From DASZVN01 sp035547055 (lineage in GTDB: Bacteria; Pseudomonadota; Alphaproteobacteria; Rhizobiales; Methylopilaceae): a stretch of 44,312 nucleotides of DNA. The position numbers and the translations under genes were made by a program. Shown here one piece after another: positions 27,276 through 37,399 of this stretch. Each line of letters begins with the position of its first letter. Position 1 is the stretch's first letter. Location of the stretch: the NCBI GenBank assembly GCA_035547055.1, contig DASZVN010000209.1:1-44312 (forward strand), given 5' to 3'. The notes below the pieces were generated by a model, which saw only the letters and a list, made by a program, of their open reading frames with translations, was not told the DNA's origin and did not search any database.

Positions 27276-27293
27276 TGCCGTGAGGAGGCCGCG

Positions 27294-27482
27294 ATGAGAC
27301 TGTACCAGGCGCTGCTGCACCACTGCCTCAGGCTCGCCGCCGCCGAAAGCGGCGCGACCGCAATCGAATATGCGCTGATCGCGGTCATCGTCTCGGTGGC
27401 GATCGTCGCCGGCGTGACCTCGATCGGCGGACAGCTCACCAACATCTTCAACGGCGTCGGCAACAACCTCCAGCCGCACTGA
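27294..27482 (+). CDS. Flp-family type IVb pilin, orphan
   Basis: The 62-residue prepilin has a short basic leader, then the processing region AESGATAIEYALIAVIVSVAIVAGV. This is the Flp/Fap signature (G-x-T-A-x-E-Y) with one hydrophobic helix at about residues 23-44. The mature part is only about 40 residues. Tad pilus machinery (CpaA-F, TadB/C) is not in the window. It starts 18 bases after mutT with GAGGAGG-like sequence at 27280-27286, so it may be co-transcribed with mutT. Confidence 0.88.
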   Translation: MRLYQALLHHCLRLAAAESGATAIEYALIAVIVSVAIVAGVTSIGGQLTNIFNGVGNNLQPH

Positions 27483-27483
27483 T

Positions 27484-27578
27484 GTCATCTCCCGCCCTTG
27501 GGCCGGGTGTCCACGGGCTTTGCAGCGCCGCGCTGGAAGGACGTCGTGGATGGCCGGGACGAGCCCGGCCATGACGGC
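27484..27578. repeat. Dispersed palindromic repeat, family A copy 6
   Basis: The left arm is degenerate (GGGCCGGGTGTCCACGGG) and the right arm is exact (GTCGTGGATGGCCGGGACGAGCCCGGCCATGACGG). It lies just after the pilin gene stop. Confidence 0.82.
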
Positions 27579-27593
27579 GGGCGAGCTGCATTT

Positions 27594-27622
27594 GTAGGGT
27601 GGGCAAGCTTTGCTTGCCTATC
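27594..27622. repeat. Short palindromic repeat, family D copy 5
   Basis: TAGGGTGGGCAAGCTTTGCTTGCCTATCC forms a small hairpin. The same GGCAAGC-TTT-GCTTGCC core appears in the 13.05 kb copy. Confidence 0.7.
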
Positions 27623-27632
27623 CTACGATTGC

Positions 27633-28508
27633 CTACGATTGACGGCCATTCCGCGTGGCGGCGAGGGCGTCGGCCAGGCGGGCCTTGGCCGAGCCGGGGC
27701 GGAGCGGCTGCTGCTGGCTCGCGTGCGGCGCCCAGCCGGACAGCCAGACCACCTCGACGGTGACGCGGAGGCGGCCGTCGGGGTCGGCGAAGCGCTCGCG
27801 ATAGATCGCGTCGAGCCGGGCCAGGGTGTCGCGGCGGAGCGGCGCCCGGCGGCGCGCGAGCAGCGGGTTCGTCGCGCCGAGCCGGCGGAGGTCGCGGACG
27901 AGATCCATCAGGTCGCCGTAGCGCACGACGGTGCGCTCGCTGTCGACCACCGGCAGGGCGAAGCCGGCGCGCTGGAGGAGGGCGCCGACGTCGCGCACGT
28001 CGGCAAAGGGAATGACGCGCGGGCTGGTGCCGCCCATGGTTTCGGCCTCGGCGGCGGCGAAGGCCTGGCGCAGCTCGGCCAGGGTGTCGCCGCCGAACAG
28101 CGCGGCGAGGAACAGGCCGTCCGGCGCGAGCGCGCGGCGGACCTGGGCGAAGACGCCGGGCAGGTCCTCGACCCAGTGCAAGGCGCCGGCCGAGACCACG
28201 AGGTTCAGGCTCTCGGGCGCGACCGGCAGCGCATCGAGGCGGCACAGGAGGTCGGCGCCCGCCGCACCGGCGCGGTGAAGCCGGCCGATCTGCGGCAGGC
28301 GGCGGAGCGTGTCGGCGACCGCCGGCCCCGGCGAGCCGAGATCGAGCGCCGCCGGGAACTCCCGCAGCACCATCATCAGGCGTTCGGCCAGGTCGCCGGC
28401 GAGGCGCGGCATCATGAAATCGTCGGCGATGCCCCGCCGTTCCAGCGCGGCGGCCCGGCGCGCGATGAGCGCGTGGTCGAACAGGCGCGGCGGCCGGGCG
28501 GTCTCCAT
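27633..28508 (-). CDS. BioC/NDUFAF5-like SAM-dependent methyltransferase
   Basis: The 291-residue class I methyltransferase starts METARPPRLFDHALIARRAAALERR, the start typical of the NDUFAF5-like branch (complex I assembly factor homologues) that is close to BioC. The SAM loop is DLGSPGP (56-62), a variant of DLGxGxG. LVVSAGALHWVEDLPGVFAQVRRALAPDGLF near 118-146 corresponds to motifs II-III. The upstream in-frame part to 28661 is family F repeat. Role in biotin synthesis versus complex I assembly is undecided; no bio or nuo genes are nearby. Confidence 0.85.
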   Translation of the reverse strand: METARPPRLFDHALIARRAAALERRGIADDFMMPRLAGDLAERLMMVLREFPAALDLGSPGPAVADTLRRLPQIGRLHRAGAAGADLLCRLDALPVAPESLNLVVSAGALHWVEDLPGVFAQVRRALAPDGLFLAALFGGDTLAELRQAFAAAEAETMGGTSPRVIPFADVRDVGALLQRAGFALPVVDSERTVVRYGDLMDLVRDLRRLGATNPLLARRRAPLRRDTLARLDAIYRERFADPDGRLRVTVEVVWLSGWAPHASQQQPLRPGSAKARLADALAATRNGRQS

Positions 28509-28588
28509 GGGCGCGATATGAGCGCCCGCGGCCGGTGCGTCAAACCGCGGCCGTCCGGAACGAGCCAGACCATGCGGCGCGGGGCGCG

Positions 28589-28800
28589 CCCAATCCTCCC
28601 CCGCGTCAGCGGGGGAGGGGGACCATGCGAAGCATGGTGGAGGGGGCGTGCGGCGGCGCATGGGCTTTCACAGGACAAGCCCCCTCCGCCTCGCTGCGCT
28701 CGGCACCTCCCCCGCACGCAAGTCGAGCCTGCTCGACTTGCGATTCTGGATGGCGAACTCGCGAACACGCGAGTTCGCGCAGGGGAGGATTAGCGCAGTG
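28589..28800. repeat. Palindromic repeat, family F copy 2, with two nested perfect hairpins
   Basis: Module 2 comes first (CCTCCCCCGCGTCAGCGGGGGAGG, then ACCATGCGAAGCATGGTGG). Module 1 follows at about 28706-28789. Relative to the 13.15 kb copy, module 1 holds 63 extra bases (28716-28778). They include two perfect 11-bp stems: GCAAGTCGAGC-CT-GCTCGACTTGC (28718-28741) and GCGAACTCGCG-AACA-CGCGAGTTCGC (28753-28778). Confidence 0.8.
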
Positions 28801-28801
28801 C

Positions 28802-28830
28802 TTGACGGGCTTGCGCGCTAGGAATATATA
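28802..28830 (+). promoter_or_regulatory. Sigma70-like promoter in front of a gene-poor stretch
   Basis: TTGACG-N17-TATATA is one of the better promoter matches in the window and lies in the only strongly AT-rich patch nearby. It faces the 28.84-29.16 kb stretch, which has no convincing protein gene. Confidence 0.5.
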
Positions 28831-28836
28831 CACGAT

Positions 28837-29157
28837 GTTCTCCTCGGCGAGGGGCGCTTCGCGAGGCGTCGTCAGGCGGGGGGAGGATCGGCGTCTGGCC
28901 GGGGCGGTTCGCAGCCATCCCGTCCGGACGGCCTCGGGGCACCGCCCGGCCGCGAGAGTGGCCCGCGAGGAGCTCGCTGACGGTCCCGGCGTGCGGCCGG
29001 TCTCAGGCGTCCCCATCGGCCGAGGGCCTTGGAAGGGGAGCGGAGCCCGGTACACCAAACGCCGCCGGGGGCGAAAGCGCGGCCCGGGGTCGACAAACCG
29101 CCGTCATGGAGCGCCGCAAGGCGAGCGCCCTGCGTCAACGGGCGCACCACTAAAGGA
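28837..29157 (+). other. Gene-poor GC-rich stretch, possible structured RNA
   Basis: About 320 bases follow the promoter and end at the IS element. The plus-strand frame open to 29161 encodes an Arg/Gly/Pro-rich sequence of about 108 residues from ATG 28835. It has no recognisable domain and its ATG would lie at or before the start of transcription. Several GC-rich stems are visible, for example GCGCCC-N9-GGGCGC at 29125-29145 and GAGCGCC-GCAA-GGCG at 29109-29123. I cannot assign it to a known RNA family. It could be a transcribed RNA, a repeat, or the original 3' flank of acnA. Confidence 0.35.
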
Positions 29158-29161
29158 CTAG
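29158..29161. other. Left target-site duplication of the IS (CTAG)
   Basis: CTAG here and CTAG at 30009-30012 directly flank the terminal inverted repeats, as expected for IS5-family insertions that prefer CTAG. Confidence 0.75.
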
Positions 29162-29234
29162 GCTCCGTACTCAATCAGCTTGCGGGTGAAGGTGTATGCT
29201 GATTCAAAGCTTCTGCTTGGGGCGGAGGCTTTGG

Positions 29235-29627
29235 ATGGGGCGGCAACTGACGTGGTTGAGCGATGCGGAGTGGGGGAAGATCGAGCCGCTTCTTCCGCAG
29301 GGACGCAGCGGAGCGCGCCGGGTCGACGACCGCCGGGTGATCTCGGGGATCGTGCATATGCTCAAGAGCGGAGCGCGCTGGCGCGACTGCCCGCCTGAGT
29401 ATGGGCCGTACACGACGATCTATAACCGCTTTCATCGCTGGAGCCGGCAGGGCGTGTGGTTCGCGGTGTTCGAGGCGCTGACCGGGCATAGTGGCGCCTG
29501 GGGATCGGTCGCGATCGACTCGACCAGCATCAAGGTCCACCGCTCGGCAGCGGGCGCAAAAGGGGGGCCTTCGTCCAAGGCATCGGCACATCCCGCGGCG
29601 GGCGCACCAGCAAGATCCACGGGCTGA
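29235..29627 (+). CDS. IS5-family transposase, first frame (OrfA)
   Basis: The 130-residue N-terminal part starts MGRQLTWLSDAEWGKIEPLLP and includes RRVDDRRVISGIVHMLKSGARWRDCPPEYGPYTTIYNRFHRW, the IS5 DNA-binding region. The first catalytic Asp is in VAIDSTSIKVHR. GGAGG at 29224-29228 supports ATG 29235; ATG 29196 is upstream in frame. After the A4G6 run at 29558-29567 this frame loses family similarity, while the -1 frame regains it. Confidence 0.88.
   Translation: MGRQLTWLSDAEWGKIEPLLPQGRSGARRVDDRRVISGIVHMLKSGARWRDCPPEYGPYTTIYNRFHRWSRQGVWFAVFEALTGHSGAWGSVAIDSTSIKVHRSAAGAKGGPSSKASAHPAAGAPARSTG
29558..29567 (+). other. Probable -1 frameshift site in the transposase
   Basis: The run AAAAGGGGGG is followed by CC. 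Shifting back one base here continues as GAFVQGIGTSRGGRTSKIHG, the expected IS5 sequence, into OrfB. A fused product of about 250 residues would have the full DDE domain. Confidence 0.65.
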
Positions 29628-29995
29628 CCGACACCGCCGGACGACCACGCATCCTGCTGATCTCACCCGGAAACACGTCCGACATGACGATGGCCCCGGC
29701 GCTGATCGAGGCGGCGCGCGGTCGCTTCGACGCATTGATCGCCGACCGGGGCTACGACAGCAACGCCATCCGCGCTGCCGTCCAGGCCCAGGGCGCCGAA
29801 GTCGTCATCCCTTCAACCCGTAGCCGTAAAACGGCGATCCCATACGACCGCGACGTCTATCGCACTCGTAACCTCGTCGAACGCCTCTGGTGCCGCCTCA
29901 AGGACTGGCGACGCATCGCCACACGCTACGACAAGCTCGCCGCCAACTACATGGCTGGCGTCTTCCTCGCCGCTGCCATCACCTTCTGGTGCTGA
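29567..29995 (+). CDS. IS5-family transposase, second frame (OrfB)
   Basis: The C-terminal catalytic part is read after the -1 shift. It holds KIHGLTDTAGRPRILLISPG, the second Asp in ALIADRGYDSNAIR, and the Glu in the signature YRTRNLVERLWCRLKDWRR (Y-x2-R-x3-E-x6-K). An ATG at 29684 lies inside it, but a product from there would lack the first half of the domain. The stop TGA at 29993-29995 lies within the right inverted repeat. Confidence 0.85.
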   Translation, partial: AFVQGIGTSRGGRTSKIHGLTDTAGRPRILLISPGNTSDMTMAPALIEAARGRFDALIADRGYDSNAIRAAVQAQGAEVVIPSTRSRKTAIPYDRDVYRTRNLVERLWCRLKDWRRIATRYDKLAANYMAGVFLAAAITFWC

Positions 29996-30008
29996 TTGAG
30001 TCCACAGC

Positions 30009-32696
<2,688 letters not shown>

Positions 32697-32870
32697 GGGG
32701 CTCGGATCCTCTTGTCGCAGGCTCGGCCGCGCGGAGGCGGGGGACCGCTCGGGAACCGTCGCGAGGGGCGGGGACGCGCGCGGACACGAAGCCGCGGCCA
32801 AGCGCGGCCCTTATAGGCGAAACCATGGAGCGATTCCAGCCGCAGCGCCGGCAGGGCAGGGGTGCGGCTG

Positions 32871-33482
32871 ATGCGACTTCGCGTCGAGGATCTGGCGCTG
32901 GAGCGCGGCGGCCGGCTCGTGCTGGCGAAGCTGCGATTTCAGCTCGGCGAGGGCGAGGTGCTGGTCGTCACGGGGCCGAACGGCGCCGGCAAGACGACGC
33001 TGCTTCGCGCGCTGGCCGGCCTCCTACCGCTCGCCGCCGGGCGCATCGTCGTCGAGGGTGGCGATCCGGAACTGTCGCAAGCCGAGCAGCTTCACTTCGT
33101 CGGGCATCGCGACGGGGTGAAGGAGGCGCTGACGGCGACGGAAAATCTCGTGGCATGGCGCGGACTCCTGGGTGGGGAGGGGAGCGATCCGGCCGCCGCC
33201 TTGAACGCGGTGGCGCTGGACCACGCCGCCGATCTTCCCGCCGGCACGCTCTCTGCCGGCCAGCGCCGGCGGCTCGGCCTCGCCCGCCTCCTGGTGGCGC
33301 CGCGGCCGCTCTGGCTGCTCGACGAGCCGGCGACCGCGCTCGACGTTGCGGCGCAGGCGCGCCTCGCCAAGCTCGTCGCCACCCACCGCGCCGGCGGCGG
33401 CCTCGTAGTCGCCGCGACCCACGCGGCTCTCGCTTGGCCGGAGTGCCGAACATTGACGCTCACCCCGGGAGGGGCGGGGTGA
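32871..33482 (+). CDS. ccmA: Haem exporter ATPase CcmA
   Basis: The 203-residue ABC ATPase of cytochrome c maturation system I works with CcmB and CcmC to release holo-CcmE. Walker A is GPNGAGKT (35-42), the signature LSAGQRRRLGLARLL, and Walker B LWLLDEPATALD. FVGHRDGVKEALTATENLVAW between them is characteristic of CcmA. ATG 32871 has AGGGG ten bases upstream; GTG 32862 is in frame. A family B repeat separates it from ccmB. Its start is 175 bases from the acnA start. Confidence 0.95.
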   Translation: MRLRVEDLALERGGRLVLAKLRFQLGEGEVLVVTGPNGAGKTTLLRALAGLLPLAAGRIVVEGGDPELSQAEQLHFVGHRDGVKEALTATENLVAWRGLLGGEGSDPAAALNAVALDHAADLPAGTLSAGQRRRLGLARLLVAPRPLWLLDEPATALDVAAQARLAKLVATHRAGGGLVVAATHAALAWPECRTLTLTPGGAG

Positions 33483-33488
33483 GGCAGT

Positions 33489-33585
33489 CGTCATTGCGAG
33501 GGGGCGAAGCCAACGAAGCAATCCAGGAGCAGCTAGCGTCGTCGCCCGCGGCCTCTGGATTGCTTCGCTTCGCTCGCAATGACGG
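33489..33585. repeat. Dispersed palindromic repeat, family B copy 2 (inside the ccm operon)
   Basis: GTCATTGCGAGGGGGCGAAG and CTTCGCTCGCAATGACGG are the ends. The inner arms GAAGCAATCC and GGATTGCTTC are exact. It lies between ccmA and ccmB, genes normally adjacent or overlapping. Confidence 0.85.
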
Positions 33586-33675
33586 CGAGGCACGTACTGA
33601 AGCGCTGCCCCTTTACGTCGCCCCGCTTGCGGGGAGAGGGAACAGGGCAGCGGAGGGTAGCAGGGTGGTGCCGCC

Positions 33676-34344
33676 ATGACGCCGTTCCTGGCGCTGCTCA
33701 GGCGCGATCTCAGGCTCGCCGTCCGGGCCGGCAGCGGGTTCGGGCTGTCGCTCTTGTTCTTCGTCAGCGTGGTGGTGGTGACGCCGTTCGCGCTGGGGCC
33801 GGATCTGGCGCTGCTCGGCCGGATCGGGCCCGCGATCCTGTGGCTCGCGGCGCTGCTTGCGACCCTGATCGGGCTCGACCGCCTGTTCCAGGCCGACTAC
33901 GACGACGGCGCCCTCGACCTGCTGTTCGCGATGCGGCTGCCGCTGCCGCTCGCGGTGTTCGCCAAGGCGCTGGCGCACTGGCTGGTGACGGGGCTGCCGC
34001 TGGTCGTGGTCTCCCCGGTCCTGGGCCTCCTGGTCAATGCAAACCCGCAAGCGATGGCGGCGACGGCGCTGACGCTCCTCGTCGGTACGCCGGCGCTGAC
34101 CATGCTCGGCGCCATCGGTGCGGCGCTGACGGTCGGTCTCCGCCGCGGCGGCCTACTGCTGCCGGTGCTGGTGCTGCCGCTCGCCGTGCCGGTCCTGATC
34201 TTCGCAGTCGGCGCGACCGAGGCGATGGCGGGCGATGGCAGTGGCTTCGCGCCGGCCTTCATGCTGCTCGTCGGCATCGTGCTGGCGAGCCTCGTGCTCG
34301 CGCCCGTCGCCGCCGCCGCGGCGCTCCGCGCCGCGCAGACGTGA
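33676..34344 (+). CDS. ccmB: Haem exporter permease CcmB
   Basis: The 222-residue membrane protein of the CcmB family has six hydrophobic stretches. It starts MTPFLALLRRDLRLAVRAGSGFGLSLLFF, with LDRLFQADYDDGALDLL near residues 67-83 in the conserved cytoplasmic loop. It pairs with CcmA and CcmC in the haem-handling complex. Confidence 0.94.
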   Translation: MTPFLALLRRDLRLAVRAGSGFGLSLLFFVSVVVVTPFALGPDLALLGRIGPAILWLAALLATLIGLDRLFQADYDDGALDLLFAMRLPLPLAVFAKALAHWLVTGLPLVVVSPVLGLLVNANPQAMAATALTLLVGTPALTMLGAIGAALTVGLRRGGLLLPVLVLPLAVPVLIFAVGATEAMAGDGSGFAPAFMLLVGIVLASLVLAPVAAAAALRAAQT

Positions 34345-34404
34345 TGCCTTGCGACTTCCGGCGGCGTTGCCGCCCCGCCGGCTGCGGGCTAGATCCCGCG
34401 TGAG

Positions 34405-35160
34405 ATGATCGCGCTCGCCAATCCCGCCCGCTTCGCCGCGCTGGCGCGCCGCCTGTCGCCCTGGCTGATCGGAGCGACGGCGGTGCTGTTCGCGGCCGGG
34501 CTGTGGTTCGCGCTGGTGGCCTCGCCGGCCGACTACCAGCAGGGCGAGACGGTGCGCATCATGTATGTCCACGTGCCGGCGGCCTGGCTGTCGCTGATGG
34601 CGTGGACGCTGATGTCGCTCGCGAGCCTCGGCGTCCTGGTCTGGCGCCACCCGCTGGCCGACGTCGCCGCCGAGGCCGCCGCGCCGCTCGGCGCCGCGTT
34701 CACCTTCCTCGCCCTCGTCACCGGCTCCTTATGGGGCAAGCCGATGTGGGGCGCGTGGTGGGTGTGGGACGCGCGGCTGACCTCGGAGCTCGTCCTGTTC
34801 CTGATGTATCTCGGCGTGATCGCGCTCCGCGGCGCGCTCGACGAGCCGGCGCGGGCCTCGCGCCTCGTCGCGGTCTTGACCTTGGTCGGCTTCGTCAACA
34901 TCCCGATCGTCAAGTTCTCGGTCGATTGGTGGAACACCCTGCACCAGGGCGAGTCGGTGTTCCGCATGGGCGGCTCGACCATCGATTCCAGCATGCTGAT
35001 CCCGCTGTTCCTCTGCGCGGTGGCCTTCACGCTCCTGTTTTTCACGCTGTGGCTGGTCGGGATGCGGACGGCGCTGATCCAGCGGCGGCTGCGCGGCCTC
35101 CGGCTCCGCGCGGCGGCCGAGGGTGCGCCGGGCGTCTCGACGGCGATCGAGGCGACATGA
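34405..35160 (+). CDS. ccmC: Haem-handling protein CcmC
   Basis: The 251-residue, six-helix membrane protein has the haem-binding tryptophan-rich motif WGAWWVWDARLTSEL at about 117-131. The flanking haem-ligand histidines are His56 (YVHVPAAW) and one in TLHQGESV near 179. It loads haem onto CcmE. The stop overlaps the ccmD start (ATGA), and the ATG at 34405 follows a short 60-base gap after ccmB. Confidence 0.95.
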   Translation: MIALANPARFAALARRLSPWLIGATAVLFAAGLWFALVASPADYQQGETVRIMYVHVPAAWLSLMAWTLMSLASLGVLVWRHPLADVAAEAAAPLGAAFTFLALVTGSLWGKPMWGAWWVWDARLTSELVLFLMYLGVIALRGALDEPARASRLVAVLTLVGFVNIPIVKFSVDWWNTLHQGESVFRMGGSTIDSSMLIPLFLCAVAFTLLFFTLWLVGMRTALIQRRLRGLRLRAAAEGAPGVSTAIEAT

Positions 35161-35324
35161 GCCTTTCGGCGACCCATCTCGGCTTCGTGCTCGCGGCCTA
35201 CGGCGCGGCGGCGGCGGTGGTGCTGGCGCTGGTGCTGTGGACGGCGCTGCGCCATCGCGCCGAGGCGCGGGCGCTGGCGGCCATGGAGAAGCGGCTCGGC
35301 CGCGGCGGCGAGGCACCGCGGTGA
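35157..35324 (+). CDS. ccmD: Haem exporter small protein CcmD
   Basis: The 55-residue protein has one membrane helix (about residues 8-30) followed by a charged helix (RHRAEARALAAMEKRLG). This is the expected CcmD layout and position between ccmC and ccmG. CcmD stabilises the CcmABC-CcmE complex. It overlaps both neighbours by four bases (ATGA, GTGA). Confidence 0.88.
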   Translation: MSLSATHLGFVLAAYGAAAAVVLALVLWTALRHRAEARALAAMEKRLGRGGEAPR

Positions 35325-35920
35325 GCGACCAGGCCGCGCGGCCGGCGCGCCGGCGCGTATTTCTGTTCCTGCCGGCGCTGGCCTTCATCGCGCTGGCGGC
35401 GTTGCTCTATGTCCGGCTCGGCGCTGGCGATCCCTCGACCATTCCCTCGGCGCTGATCGGCCGCCCCGCACCGGCCTTCTCCCTGCCGGCGCTGAGCGGG
35501 CTGGAGGGCCGTGGCGGCGGCATGGTGCCGGGCCTCGCGACCGCCGACCTCACCGACGGCAAACCGAGCGTCGTCAACGTGTTCGCGTCGTGGTGCGCGC
35601 CGTGCCGCGAGGAGCATCCGGTGCTGCTGAAGCTCGGTGCGACGCCCGGCGTGCGGCTCCTCGGGATCGACTACAAGGATGATGCCGGCAACGCCCGCCG
35701 CTTCCTGAACGCGCTCGGCAATCCCTACGACCGGGTCGGCGTCGACGCCTCCGGCCGCTCGGCGATCGACTGGGGGGTCTACGGCGTGCCCGAGACCTTC
35801 GTGCTCGATGGGCAGGGCCGCATCGTCCTGAAGCATGTCGGCCCGCTCACGGACCAGGCTGTCGCGAATGACATCCTGCCGGCGCTGAAGCGGCTGGGCG
35901 GCCAAGCCGCCCGAGGCTAA
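35321..35920 (+). CDS. ccmG: Thiol:disulfide interchange protein CcmG/DsbE
   Basis: The 199-residue membrane-anchored thioredoxin-like protein keeps apocytochrome c cysteines reduced in the periplasm. The N-terminal anchor spans about residues 13-31 and the active site is WCAPC (Cys92, Cys95). GVYGVPETFVLDGQGRIVLKHVGPL near 156-180 is the CcmG acidic-site/cis-Pro region. The start is GTG 35321 within the ccmD stop. The remaining system I genes (ccmE, ccmF, ccmH) are not in the window. The 3' end overlaps that of the convergent SDR by three bases. Confidence 0.94.
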   Translation: MSDQAARPARRRVFLFLPALAFIALAALLYVRLGAGDPSTIPSALIGRPAPAFSLPALSGLEGRGGGMVPGLATADLTDGKPSVVNVFASWCAPCREEHPVLLKLGATPGVRLLGIDYKDDAGNARRFLNALGNPYDRVGVDASGRSAIDWGVYGVPETFVLDGQGRIVLKHVGPLTDQAVANDILPALKRLGGQAARG

Positions 35921-36696
35921 GTGTTGCGCTCCGGCTCGACCGAGGCGCGGAAGCCGCCCATGCGGCCCTCGCGGATCTGCGGCGGCAGCGCCGCGCCGAG
36001 CCGTGCCAGGAAGGCCAGCGTCCGCGGGAAGGCGACCATGCGCCGCCCCGCCAACGTCGTCCGCACCATGATGTCGGCAGCCTGCTCCGCGCTCATCTCG
36101 CCGGGCTTGCGCCCCCTGTAGCGGCCGGCCATGTCGGTGGTGACGAAGCCGGGGCAGAGCACCGTCACCGTGACGCCGTGCCGCCTCAGCGAGGCGTCGA
36201 GCGCCCGGCCATAGGCGATCAGGCCGGCCTTGCTGGCGCTGTAGGCCGGCGCATCGGGCAGCGGGATCAGTCCGGCGATCGAGGCGACCAGCCCGATGCG
36301 CCCGGCGCCGCGGCGGAGCATCGGCTCGAGCAGCGGCGCGACGGTGTTCACCGCCCCTTCGAGGTTGGTGCGGATGACCGCGGCCGCGCGCTCCGGCGAT
36401 TCCAGACTGCCGCGGCGGCTGCCCGCCGAGATGCCGGCATTGGCGAAGACGCAGTCGATCGGCCGCTCGGCGTCGGCCTCGGCAAGGAGCGCCGCCATCG
36501 CCGGCCCGTCGCCGACATCCGCCGCCGCGAGGCGGACGATCGCGCCGGCCGCGTGGCAGGCGGCGGCGGTCTCGTTCAGGCGGCCGCGGTCGCGCGCGAT
36601 CAGGAGAAGATCGCGTCCCGGCGCCGCGAGCCGCCGGGCGAGCGCCGCGCCGATGCCCCGGCTCGCCCCGGTCACGACGATCGATTGCGGGGTCAT
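35917..36696 (-). CDS. SDR-family NAD(P)-dependent oxidoreductase
   Basis: The 259-residue classical short-chain dehydrogenase has TGASRGIGAALARRL near residues 9-23, NAG near 91-93, and the catalytic YSASK near 152-156 with an upstream Ser in LVASIAGLIPL. The C-terminal part (AFLARLGAALPPQIREG) resembles acyl/retinol-type SDRs that associate with membranes. Substrate is unknown. A GGAGG ribosome-binding sequence precedes ATG 36696. The gene ends on the TAA of ccmG, with no room for a terminator between them. Confidence 0.9.
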   Translation of the reverse strand: MTPQSIVVTGASRGIGAALARRLAAPGRDLLLIARDRGRLNETAAACHAAGAIVRLAAADVGDGPAMAALLAEADAERPIDCVFANAGISAGSRRGSLESPERAAAVIRTNLEGAVNTVAPLLEPMLRRGAGRIGLVASIAGLIPLPDAPAYSASKAGLIAYGRALDASLRRHGVTVTVLCPGFVTTDMAGRYRGRKPGEMSAEQAADIMVRTTLAGRRMVAFPRTLAFLARLGAALPPQIREGRMGGFRASVEPERNT

Positions 36697-36821
36697 TGAT
36701 CCTCCTTCGGCGCAGCAGCGCTTACGGGCGCAGCGGAAAATAGCGTAAGATGGCGCCGAAACGCGACCACGGCGCCGCCCAAAGAGCGCCGGACGCATCA
36801 CGCCGCCGAGGAGGATTCGTG

Positions 36822-37382
36822 ATGGACCAGTCTCCCGCCCGGCCGCTCGCGCACCTGCCCGAACGGCTCCACCACTACGCCTTCGTCATCGCCGATCAGG
36901 AGAAGAACCGCCAGTTCTTCGAGGACGTGCTCGGCATCCCGCTGGTCGCGACTTGGTGCGAGCACGCCTACAACGCCCAGCTCAAGCGCGAGCTCGACTA
37001 CTGCCACACCTTCTACGCCCTCGCCGACGGCGGGGCGCTGGCCTTCTTCCAGTACGCCGACCCCGAGGCCTACGAGGCGCTGAAGTCGCCGATCCCGGAC
37101 CGTGGGCAGCACTTCGCCATGCTGGTGAGCGACGCGACCTATGACGAGATCGTCGCCCGCATCAAGGCGGCCAAGCTGCCGCTCCGCGAGACCGACCACG
37201 GCTATTGCCGCTCAGCCTATTCGATGAGCCCGGATGGCCTCCGGGTCGAGTTCACGGTCGACCACCCGGCGGTTGACGAGATCAACGCCAAGCAGCGCCA
37301 GGACTGCCACGCCGAACTGAAGCGCTGGCTCGCTGGCGATCACCGCACCAACAACCACGACCGCGTGCCCGCCGCGGCCTGA
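36822..37382 (+). CDS. VOC-family (glyoxalase/dioxygenase fold) protein
   Basis: The 186-residue protein has the paired beta-alpha-beta-beta-beta fold of the vicinal oxygen chelate family: LHHYAFVIADQEKNRQFFEDVLGIPLVATW (about 17-46), then FAMLVSDATYDEIVARIK, and DPDGLRVEFTVDHP-like sequence (SPDGLRVEFTVDH). Candidate metal ligands are His18 or His19, His96 and Glu144. The reaction is unknown. GAGGAGG at 36808-36814 sets ATG 36822. It is divergent from the SDR gene. Confidence 0.85.
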   Translation: MDQSPARPLAHLPERLHHYAFVIADQEKNRQFFEDVLGIPLVATWCEHAYNAQLKRELDYCHTFYALADGGALAFFQYADPEAYEALKSPIPDRGQHFAMLVSDATYDEIVARIKAAKLPLRETDHGYCRSAYSMSPDGLRVEFTVDHPAVDEINAKQRQDCHAELKRWLAGDHRTNNHDRVPAAA

Positions 37383-37399
37383 TTCTGCTGTCGTCAGGC

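Larger units (their letters stand above)
29162..30008 (+). mobile_element. IS5-family insertion sequence, apparently intact
   Basis: The element is about 847 bases long. The terminal inverted repeats are GCTCCGTACTCAATCAGC (29162-29179) and, reversed, GCTGTGGACTCAATCAGC (29991-30008), matching at 15 of 18 positions. It carries two overlapping transposase frames joined by a probable -1 frameshift and is bounded by CTAG duplications. All DDE residues are present. It lies directly at the 3' end of acnA, transcribed convergently with it. Only one copy is in the window. Confidence 0.9.

Noticed and set aside
28535..29161. A 208-codon plus-strand frame as a protein gene
   Set aside because: Its first part is family F repeat and its second part is Arg-rich without a ribosome-binding site or domain. 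I treat the stretch as non-coding pending evidence.
29235..29995. The transposase as a frameshifted pseudogene
   Set aside because: Overlapping frames joined by -1 slippage are known in the IS5 family, the DDE residues and both inverted repeats are intact, and the target duplications are unmutated.
36721..36749. CTTACG and CGTAAG arms between the SDR and VOC genes as an operator
   Set aside because: The arms are only six bases long and 17 bases apart, which is not distinguishable from chance in this gap.
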